NCBI GenBank assembly: GCA_009783975.1
Contig: WRCL01000151.1
Location: 1-5,619, forward strand
Length of the DNA: 5,619 nucleotides
Reading direction: 5' to 3'
DNA from: Micrococcales bacterium
Lineage (GTDB): Bacteria; Actinomycetota; Actinomycetes; Actinomycetales; Cellulomonadaceae
A program made the translations under genes and the position numbers. Below are positions 1-4,654 of this stretch, one piece after another (the first letter of the stretch is position 1; each line of letters opens with the position of its first letter). The notes beneath the pieces were generated by a model that saw only the letters and a program-made list of their open reading frames with translations, ran no database searches and was not told the origin of the DNA.

Positions 1-172
1 CCGGGTTCGCGACGCCATGCGGGGCCCCTGGCCGCGTTGTCGTCGTCGGACGCAGCGCTGCTGCGACGCTCCTCCTCCGCCTCGCCAGGCACCCCACCTG
101 ACGCCGCTCCTATCCGGCATTTTGGATGCGACAGACTACTAGTGGAAGAGGCCTGCGTGTCGTGATCAATCG
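1..172. other. left-edge region without an assignable gene
   Basis: I see no gene that I can name here. Plus frame 3 is open from the window edge to a TGA at 102-104 with GC-rich third positions, so it could be the last 33 codons of a gene outside the window. Plus frame 1 stays open to a TGA at 163-165, and a minus-strand frame from about position 100 to the edge is also open. These compete with each other, and GC-rich DNA is often open by chance, so none is called. Base composition falls from about 115 onward, which suggests an intergenic leader for the gene starting at 173. Confidence 0.3.
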
Positions 173-433
173 ATGAGCGTTGTTGCTCGCCTAATTGACC
201 CCAGGGACGTATCTGAACAGGATGATGCTCCGGCGTACCGCGTTTACTTCTGGGACGCTGAAGGCGCGTGCGAGGAGTACCGGATCGAACCCGGGTCAGA
301 GGTCGGCGACGTACTTGCATGGGCTTCTTCCCACGAAGACAGGCGCCCTGTCGTCTACGTCGAAACTGATGCTGTCCACAACACGGGACGGCGCTTGCTA
401 CGTCTTCAGGGGCACGCTCATGGGAGCCGGTGA
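173..433 (+). CDS. small hypothetical protein, 86 aa
   Basis: The product is unrecognised; no enzymatic motif, signal peptide or membrane segment is visible. It is a soluble, acidic protein whose middle reads like an alternating beta and helix fold: AYRVYFWDAEGACEEYRI (residues 21-38), a GDVLAWA helix (about 45-51), then a VVYVET strand (about 60-65) and an RRLLRLQG strand (about 73-80). This resembles, from general memory only, short actinobacterial proteins of unknown function with a YRVYFW-type opening. ATG 173 is the first start after the in-frame stop at 140-142. No good Shine-Dalgarno sequence precedes it; the nearest purine run, GGAAGAG at 144-150, is too far away. Codon use is less GC-rich at third positions than in the kinase, regulator or transporter genes, which may mean a different origin. 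The last residues (HAHGSR) look unstructured, so the true C-terminus may have been altered by a frameshift. Confidence 0.55.
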   Translation: MSVVARLIDPRDVSEQDDAPAYRVYFWDAEGACEEYRIEPGSEVGDVLAWASSHEDRRPVVYVETDAVHNTGRRLLRLQGHAHGSR

Positions 434-436
434 GTT

Positions 437-632
437 GTGAGCGCGCTTCCTGGCACAGCCAGAAGGTGACGGATGGACACTGGTCTCGTGGACCGGCGAC
501 TGGTCCCGCACCCACTACCGGACTGACGGGACCAGCACCGAACGTGAACGCACCCTCGCTGCCGCCGACCTGCTGCTGCGTGCCCGGGCCCTGGGAGTCG
601 ATCTCACCCCGCTGGTCCCGCTCGCGGCGTAG
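437..632 (+). pseudogene. frame-broken small gene, unknown function
   Basis: From 441 to the TAG at 630-632, frame 3 is open and reads as real protein: DGWTLVSWTGDWSRTHYRTD, then a charged helix with TERERTLAAADLLLRARALG, then VDLTPLVPLAA. Third positions are strongly GC. The frame has no ATG, GTG or TTG start after the in-frame TGA at 438-440. GTG 437, with GGGAG at 422-426 ten bases upstream, would open a matching protein but hits TGA at 467-469; skipping one base near 461 would join it to the good frame and give about 64 residues. ATG 420 is in the good frame but meets the TGA at 438 after six codons. So this is either a small gene with a one-base insertion or nonsense change, a decayed remnant of a longer gene, or a gene with an unusual start. 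It follows the 173-433 gene closely and may once have been its operon partner. The family is not recognised. Confidence 0.4.
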
Positions 633-705
633 GCGCCGTCAGGCTTGTGCCCAACGACGTTGCTCGCGCGTTCGACCTGGCTGGGTGCACGAACGCGGGG
701 AAGTG

Positions 706-725
706 GTCCGCCGCTCACGGCGGAC
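706..725. terminator. perfect 8-bp stem-loop
   Basis: GTCCGCCG (706-713), loop CTCA, CGGCGGAC (718-725) form a perfect hairpin. It has no T tract on either side, so it would be an atypical terminator; GC-rich actinobacterial terminators often lack the T tract. It is the outermost of several stem-loops downstream of the minus-strand hydrolase gene. Confidence 0.35.
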
Positions 726-728
726 TGG

Positions 729-766
729 CCGAGGCCCGGCCCACGAACTCGTGGACCGGGCCTCGG
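729..766. terminator. strong bidirectional stem-loop, probable transcription terminator
   Basis: The arms at 729-739 and 756-766 pair perfectly (CCGAGGCCCGG with CCGGGCCTCGG), followed, after one mismatch, by CCAC/GTGG (741-744 with 751-754), leaving a six-base loop GAACTC. This is by far the most stable structure in the window. It lies 46 bp beyond the stop codon of the minus-strand hydrolase gene and 96 bp beyond the end of the broken plus-strand gene, so it could end transcription from both sides. No T tract follows on either strand. Confidence 0.55.
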
Positions 767-772
767 GGCGAG

Positions 773-789
773 GTGGCTGGGTCAGCCAC
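773..789. terminator. 7-bp stem-loop near the hydrolase stop codon
   Basis: GTGGCTG (773-779), loop GGT, CAGCCAC (783-789) form a perfect hairpin 23 bp past the minus-strand stop codon. A smaller inverted repeat, TGCTC-GAC-GAGCA, follows at 791-803. They may act with the larger hairpin at 729-766 in ending the transcript or protecting its 3' end. Confidence 0.35.
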
Positions 790-811
790 ATGCTCGACGA
801 GCAGGGCGTGG

Positions 812-2134
812 CTACGTCACTTTCACGGTGAACGTCGCCGTGGCCGTGCCGTTGGCGTTGTAGGCAGTCACGGTGACAGTGCGGTTGCCCTTGCCCAGCA
901 TGTCGTTGTTGATGGTCCAGGTACGGGCGGAACCGCTGGTGGCCACCGACGCAGTCGTCGTGCCGCCCCACTTCGTGGGAGTGAGCACCTGGCCACTGGT
1001 GACCTCGTAGACGTTGCTGTTGTCGTTGAAAGAGAAGCGCAGCTTCGTCACATCAGTGCTCGTCACGACCTTGTACCCGAACTTGCCGGTCGACGGACCG
1101 GTCGAAGGGGTCGCAACCGCAGAGGTGATCGTCGGCAGACCAACCTTGACCTTGAACGACATCGAGCCGGCGGGGCAGGAGTTGGGGGTCACGGTGATGG
1201 TGCGGTCTCCGGCGCCCAGCTGGTCATTGCTGATGACCCAGGTCCTGCGGGCGTTGGTGTTGGTCACCTTGGCTTCTGTTGTGCCTCCCCACTTTGCAGG
1301 ACTCAGTGTGGCGGTGGGGTACTTGACCGTGTAGACAGTGTTGTTGCCGTTGAAGGAGAAGCGCAGCTCAAGAACCTCGGTGTCCGTCTCCACCGTGTAC
1401 GTGTACCTGGTTGACGGAGTGCCGGAGGGCGGGCTCGCCTTGGCAACGAGGACCGGGTGCGACGCGCACGGAGCGGCAATTGTTGTGCTGGCCAGCTCGG
1501 ATGTCTTGACAATCGCGGTGATGGGTTGGCTGGGTTTGGTGGTCTCCGCCCCGCTCGAATTCCATGCGAGAAGTGTGACGTTGGTCTGGGCGTTGTTGCG
1601 TGCCGAGACCTTGACGACCTTGCTGTTACCGCTCCCTGACACCTCGGTCACGATCATGACATGCCCGTGGGTGTAGAGATACTGGTCGTCTTCGTCCCAG
1701 GTCTTCGTGTAGACGAGGTCTCCCTTCTGCAGGGCCTGCTTCTGCGCTGTGGAGGGGTTGTCGATGACCGACACGACCTTGTTGACGTTCTTGAACCAGT
1801 AGTACTGCCCAGGAGCGTTGATGTACGGATTACGAGCGGCATTGTCTATGTGGTCAGAGTGCTTACTGACCCAAGCGTTGGGGATTTCGAACCCGCCCGC
1901 CTTGAGGGCCTTTGCCACGAACTCGGCACACCAGATGCCGCTTCCGGGCTTGTCGTTGTTGGCGTTCGTCGCGTAGGCCATGGTCTTCGCGAGGTCGAGA
2001 GTGGGAGCTGCCTGAGCCGGCGGTGCGAGCGACGTGCCGAGAGGAACCGCGAGAGCGACTCCTAGAACCGCGACAAGCAAGGCTCCGTTCCTGATCCGAG
2101 CCGGGAGCGCCCTTTTTCCGGTGAGCTGTCTCAT
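812..2134 (-). CDS. secreted CHAP/amidase-like cysteine hydrolase with two C-terminal beta-rich modules
   Basis: The 440-residue product is predicted to be exported and to cut peptidoglycan peptide or amide bonds. Residues 1-42 are a Sec signal peptide: basic start with RQLTGKR and ARIR, hydrophobic core ALLVAVLGVALAVPLG, cleavage predicted after AQA (residue 42). Residues about 45-192 form the catalytic domain: candidate nucleophile Cys69 in GIWCAEFVAKAL, a GDLVYTK strand (138-144), and HGHVMIVTEV with His158 as the likely base; Asn180 or Asn181 in SARNNAQ could be the polar third residue. This layout fits the CHAP, NlpC/P60 and amidase_6 families; I cannot decide between them. Residues 233-332 and 341-440 are two homologous Ig-like modules sharing LRFSFN, KWGGTT, RTW and RT-TVT motifs. 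Cys223 and Cys320 bracket the first module and could form a disulfide. I chose ATG 2134 over a start at 2284 because AGGAG sits six bases upstream and the signal peptide then begins properly. The window has no neighbouring immunity or secretion gene. A phage-like lysin or a protein-binding surface enzyme are alternatives. Confidence 0.85.
   Translation of the reverse strand: MRQLTGKRALPARIRNGALLVAVLGVALAVPLGTSLAPPAQAAPTLDLAKTMAYATNANNDKPGSGIWCAEFVAKALKAGGFEIPNAWVSKHSDHIDNAARNPYINAPGQYYWFKNVNKVVSVIDNPSTAQKQALQKGDLVYTKTWDEDDQYLYTHGHVMIVTEVSGSGNSKVVKVSARNNAQTNVTLLAWNSSGAETTKPSQPITAIVKTSELASTTIAAPCASHPVLVAKASPPSGTPSTRYTYTVETDTEVLELRFSFNGNNTVYTVKYPTATLSPAKWGGTTEAKVTNTNARRTWVISNDQLGAGDRTITVTPNSCPAGSMSFKVKVGLPTITSAVATPSTGPSTGKFGYKVVTSTDVTKLRFSFNDNSNVYEVTSGQVLTPTKWGGTTTASVATSGSARTWTINNDMLGKGNRTVTVTAYNANGTATATFTVKVT
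815..1438 (-). repeat. two tandem homologous modules within the hydrolase gene
   Basis: The gene encodes module 1 at 1139-1438 and module 2 at 815-1114, a period of 324 bp (108 codons). Protein similarity is clear along the whole module. DNA similarity is highest around the LRFSFN motif, where 1007-1044 and 1331-1368 match at 33 of 38 bases. This indicates an internal duplication that has since diverged. The modules look like beta-sandwich (Ig-like) repeats, which in secreted actinobacterial proteins often serve as spacers or as binding domains; which applies here is not known. Confidence 0.75.
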
Positions 2135-2140
2135 GAGAGT

Positions 2141-2145
2141 CTCCT
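2141..2145 (-). promoter_or_regulatory. ribosome binding site deciding the hydrolase start
   Basis: On the minus strand, AGGAG is followed by six bases and then ATG at 2134-2132. This near-ideal Shine-Dalgarno sequence is the main reason for preferring the 440-residue form over the longer open frame that begins at 2284. Confidence 0.8.
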
Positions 2146-2192
2146 GTTCTTGGAGGGTGGTGTTCACAGTGCCAACTTGTGTCGGCAAGCTC

Positions 2193-2221
2193 ACGTTATG
2201 TGACCATCTGGCTAATGACAT
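2193..2221 (-). promoter_or_regulatory. candidate promoter of the hydrolase gene
   Basis: On the minus strand, ATGTCA (2221-2216, four of six matches to TTGACA), a 17-base spacer and TAACGT (2198-2193, fits TANNNT) form a possible sigma-70-type promoter. It would start the transcript roughly 50 bases before the ATG at 2134. The match is weak and the call depends mainly on position. Confidence 0.25.
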
Positions 2222-2295
2222 CATTCTTGAGGAGGGCGTGACAGAATCGGACGATCGCTGCGTTCCCGGGAACATTCGAGCCATCTGCGAACTCG
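2219..2295. repeat. upstream direct repeat, copy 1 (77 bp, period 86)
   Basis: This copy begins CATCATTCTTGAGG and ends CGAGCCATCTG plus a few more matching bases. It matches 2305-2381 at 68 of 77 positions with no gap. It contains a CGATCG palindrome (2252-2257) and a perfect 12-bp palindrome (2262-2273). It lies just upstream of the hydrolase promoter candidate, overlapping its -35 hexamer by three bases, so it may hold activator or repressor sites. It is not coding on the start that I prefer. Confidence 0.85.
2262..2273. promoter_or_regulatory. perfect 12-bp palindrome, possible operator
   Basis: GTTCCCGGGAAC is fully symmetric and lies inside upstream repeat copy 1. The equivalent site in copy 2 keeps both half-sites. 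Conserved dyads within a duplicated upstream element suggest binding by a dimeric regulator, which cannot be named; a link with the response regulator encoded nearby is only a guess. Confidence 0.3.
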
Positions 2296-2304
2296 CGCGA
2301 ACAG

Positions 2305-2381
2305 CATCATTCTTGAGGATGGCGTGACCGAATCAGACGATCGGTCAGTTCTCGGGAACATTCGAGCCATCTGAGCACTCG
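2305..2381. repeat. upstream direct repeat, copy 2 (77 bp, period 86)
   Basis: This is the outer copy, offset from copy 1 by exactly 86 bp, with nine substitutions and no indel. The CGATCG element is kept (2338-2343) and the GTTC/GAAC dyad is kept at 2348-2359. Differences cluster between these two palindromes, which is consistent with the palindromes being the constrained parts. Similarity ends at about 2381, close to a truncated gene-like stretch. Confidence 0.85.
2348..2359. promoter_or_regulatory. 12-bp near-palindrome, possible second operator
   Basis: GTTCTCGGGAAC is the copy-2 counterpart of the palindrome at 2262-2273, with one asymmetric position in the centre. The two dyads are 86 bp apart, about eight helical turns, so proteins bound at both could face the same side of the DNA. 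This is an inference from spacing alone. Confidence 0.3.
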
Positions 2382-2393
2382 GACTGGAAGCTG

Positions 2394-2453
2394 GGCTGTG
2401 CGTGCGGTGCTCTTGAAGGCCTTCGACAGCCCGACGGTCTCGATCGCGTTCAC
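2394..2453 (-). pseudogene. possible N-terminal remnant of an ABC-transporter ATPase
   Basis: From GTG 2453 the minus strand reads VNAIETVGLSKAFKSTARTA, which resembles the usual opening strand of ABC ATPases (IE-x-x-GL-x-K-x-F). GGAAG lies four bases before the GTG. After this stretch the frame continues into the upstream repeats with no Walker A motif and ends at 2307, so no working ATPase is encoded. It would have been divergent from the kinase gene, a common place for ABC genes beside such two-component pairs. With only 20 residues to go on, chance resemblance is possible. Confidence 0.3.
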
Positions 2454-2621
2454 GTGGCTTCCGTCAATGATCGGGTCGGCGCGGTGGCCCGGGTCAGGAA
2501 CCTCACGCCTCGTCAGGCCACTGTGGCTGGTGCCCGCGCAGGACGGATCGTGCGTCGAGACGATCGACGTGTACTGCGTCTGCGGTACGTGCCGAATCTG
2601 CACCGCTGGGACAATCAGGCC
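2454..2621. other. intergenic region before the kinase gene
   Basis: I see no convincing gene here. An in-frame GTG at 2454 could add 56 residues to the kinase, but that stretch is arginine-rich and unlike a membrane protein start. The kinase promoter should lie here; no clear -35/-10 pair was found. Confidence 0.4.
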
Positions 2622-3880
2622 ATGACACCACAGCCGTGGCCGCATCCGCCGATCTGGCTGCGGGCACCGCGTCTGCCCGAGACGCTCGTCGTCGTCGTCA
2701 TGGCCACCATCGTGGCGGTCGGTGCCATCACCTACGTCCGTGACCTTGACGGCGCGAGGCTCATGTGGGGTCTGGCTGCGCTTGGATTGAGCACAGTCGG
2801 GTGCGCGATGGCCTCGCTGCCGGTGCGTGCACCTGACCGGCAGCGGTGGACGCAATGGGTTGGCCTGGCCGTGGCGTGCTGTGCGCCTGTGGTCGCCGGC
2901 GCGGCAGGTCTCGACCCGATCATCGAGTGGAACCTCGTGGTGTTCGTCGCCTGCGGCTCGCCCTGGGGGGCTACCCGTTCATCACAGTGACCGGGTGCGC
3001 CGCCGCGGCAAGCTTCGCCGGAGTCATGCTTGCCGACGGAGCTGGCGCCGGCGTCGCCCCGATGACGAGCTTCGCGGGGGTCGTCGACGTTGATGCTGGC
3101 GGTCCGGTCACCGAGATCGCGTTCGTCGCCGCAGGCAGCGCCGTCGCGTTCGGCGCCATCGGCTCGGCCATCCGCGCCCACCGCAGGTACTGGGAACAGG
3201 TCGCGCTGAGGTCAGCCGAGCTGGTGTCAGCACGTGACGCGGCGGTCTCAGCCGGCGTCGCCTCAGAGCGGCTGCGGATCGCCCGCGAGCTGCACGACGT
3301 CATCGGTCACCAGGTCGCCGCGGTGAACATGCGCCTGGGGGCCGCGGAGGTCAACCTGCCGCCGCAGGCCACGCGGTCCCGTGAGGAGCTGCACGCGGCT
3401 CGCGGTGCGATCCAGACGGTCCTCAGCGAGACCCAGCACCTCCTGGCGGTGCTGCGCCGCCCCGGCGAGACCCCGGACCCTGCCCCCGATGCCGACTTCT
3501 CAGCGGTGGCCGCGACGGTCCAGGCGTGCCGTGACGCGGGCCTCGACGTCGAGGCTGTGCTGCCGGCCGACCCCCCGGCCTTGTCGACCGAAGCGTCCCG
3601 GGCCGCCTACCGGATCATCCAAGAAGCTATGACCAACGCCGCCAAGCACGGGACCGGGCCAGTGTCCCTGGTCGTGGGCACCGACGAGGACGTGCTGTCC
3701 ATCGAGGTGGTCAATGCTGTGGCCGTACCAGACGGTTCGCCGCGCACGTTGCAGGGGTTGGGCCTGGTTGGTATGCGTGAACGTGCCGCATCTGTTGGCG
3801 GCACCGTGGAGACCCGTCGTGACCAGACGCGGTTCTGGTTGACCGCGACGCTGCCGCTGGCTGGACAGGAGCCTGCGTGA
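2622..3880 (+). CDS. NarL-type membrane sensor histidine kinase, frame interrupted near 2970
   Basis: This is the sensor of a two-component pair: it should autophosphorylate on histidine and pass the phosphate to the regulator encoded next. Frame 3 from ATG 2622 gives a membrane part with hydrophobic segments at residues about 20-38, 45-65, 76-95 and 102-113, but then runs into TGA at 2988-2990. The catalytic half continues in frame 2. Joining them with a -1 shift in the G run at 2965-2970 restores a 419-residue protein with a continuing hydrophobic stretch (YPFITVTGCAAAASFAGVML) and another before RAHRRYWE. The HisKA_3 box RIARELHDVIGHQ places the phosphoacceptor at His225; the N box QEAMTNAAKH has Asn339; the G box GLGLVGMRERA begins at Gly379. 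No classic DxG motif is seen; VVNAVAVPDG stands in its place. A weak GGGA lies ten bases before ATG 2622. As written, the gene is a pseudogene unless there is a sequencing error, slippage, or a separate downstream start giving a shorter soluble kinase. Confidence 0.75.
2965..2970 (+). other. G6 run where the kinase reading frame breaks
   Basis: The frame-3 codons TGG GGG GCT lead to a stop 15 bases later, whereas GGG GGC TAC in frame 2 continues the membrane segment without loss. One extra G here would restore one reading frame throughout. A standard tandem-slip heptamer is not present, although a single P-site -1 slip on GGG is possible. A lost base in the genome or a homopolymer sequencing error is the simpler explanation. 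Confidence 0.65.
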
Positions 3881-4536
3881 TACGCGTCATGGTCGTCGAC
3901 GACCAGGAGATGATCCGCGCTGGTCTGCGCGCGATCCTTGAACCAAGCCCCGATATCGAGGTCGTCGCCGACATGGCCGACGGCCTGGCTGCGTTGCGGG
4001 CCTTGGACACCACCGCCGTCGACGTGGTGCTCATGGACCTGCGCATGCCCGGGATCGACGGGGTCGAGGCGACCCGGCGCCTGCGCCAACGTCTGAGCGC
4101 AGCCCAGACCAAAGTCATCGTCTTGACCACGTTCGACCAGGACGAGAACGTGCTGGCCGCTCTGCGCGCCGGCGCCAACGGTTCTTTGTCCAAGGGGGTC
4201 GGGCCCCGCGAGCTCGTCGCCGGGATCGTCGAGGTCGCCCACGGCGGTGGAGCACTGTCGGCCAAGGCTGCCGCCGCGCTGATCGACCACGTCGCAGACT
4301 CCGGCGTCGTCCCGGTCGACCCGCTGGCCGTCGCACGTTTTGACTACCTCACCGCCCGCGAGCGCGAGATCGTCTCGGCGGCGGCCCGGGGCCTGTCCAA
4401 CCCCGAGATCGCAGGTGAGCTGTTCATCTCCCAGCTCACCGTCAAGACCCACCTCAACCGCGCGATGGCCAAGGTCGACGCCCACGACCGGGCCGCGTTG
4501 ATCACCCTCGCCTACAAGGCAGGTATCCGGCCGTGA
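3877..4536 (+). CDS. NarL/FixJ-family response regulator (REC + LuxR HTH), 219 aa
   Basis: This is a cytoplasmic transcription regulator, phosphorylated by the kinase encoded just upstream. The receiver domain (1-120) shows the acidic pair Asp8-Asp9 in VMVVDDQ, phosphoacceptor Asp54 in VLMDLRMPG, the switch Thr84 in VLTTFD and the conserved Lys106 (GSLSKG where GFLLKD is usual). The C-terminal LuxR-type helix-turn-helix lies at about 155-215: LTAREREIVSAAARGLSNPE, then ELFISQLTVKTHLNRAMAKV, then DRAALITLAYKAG. Length and domain order are standard. The GTG start at 3877 overlaps the kinase stop (GTGA), implying translational coupling. All key residues are intact, in contrast with the broken kinase frame, so the regulator may be active or may take phosphate from another donor. 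Its likely target is the transporter gene that follows; self-regulation or control of the divergent hydrolase is possible but not shown. Confidence 0.93.
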   Translation: MIRVMVVDDQEMIRAGLRAILEPSPDIEVVADMADGLAALRALDTTAVDVVLMDLRMPGIDGVEATRRLRQRLSAAQTKVIVLTTFDQDENVLAALRAGANGSLSKGVGPRELVAGIVEVAHGGGALSAKAAAALIDHVADSGVVPVDPLAVARFDYLTAREREIVSAAARGLSNPEIAGELFISQLTVKTHLNRAMAKVDAHDRAALITLAYKAGIRP

Positions 4537-4548
4537 CGCCCTGGCGTA

Positions 4549-4560
4549 CTGCCCGGGCAG
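4549..4560. promoter_or_regulatory. 12-bp palindrome between regulator and transporter genes
   Basis: CTGCCCGGGCAG is a perfect palindrome 13 bases after the regulator stop, in a 118-bp gap. It could be an operator for the transporter gene or a weak stem. It shares the CCCGGG core with the palindrome at 2262-2273, but that core is expected often in GC-rich DNA, so no common regulator is claimed. Confidence 0.2.
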
Positions 4561-4640
4561 CAGGCAAGGATCCCGCACCTGGACCATGACGGGCGCTGCC
4601 CCGCCGGGGACAGTGGAGACGTACCAACCTCTGCCACCCC

Positions 4641-4647
4641 GGAAGGA
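4641..4647 (+). promoter_or_regulatory. ribosome binding site of the transporter gene
   Basis: GGAAGGA is followed by seven bases and then ATG at 4655-4657. It fixes the start of a gene that is open to the right edge of the window. Confidence 0.75.
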
Positions 4648-4654
4648 CCTCGAC

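Noticed and set aside
647..1414. 255-codon plus-strand open frame opposite the hydrolase gene
   Set aside because: It is antisense to the well-supported hydrolase modules and crosses the hairpin cluster; the composition is Arg/Gly/Val-rich with no family resemblance.
2135..2218. Possible riboswitch, such as the c-di-AMP class found before some cell-wall hydrolase genes
   Set aside because: The leader is too short and none of the conserved motifs of that class could be found on the minus strand.
2269..2278. GAACATTCGA resembling part of an SOS (LexA) box
   Set aside because: The actinobacterial LexA site needs GAAC and GTTC half-sites with a four-base gap; here the second half-site is missing.
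2135..2284. N-terminal extension of the hydrolase from a start at 2284
   Set aside because: It would place 50 polar residues before a complete signal peptide and put the promoter candidate and repeat copy 1 inside the gene; ATG 2134 has a near-perfect ribosome binding site.
2307..2855. 182-codon minus-strand open frame
   Set aside because: Its first half is antisense to the kinase membrane segments and is His/Arg/Pro-rich. Only the short ABC-like stretch at 2394-2453 seemed worth recording.
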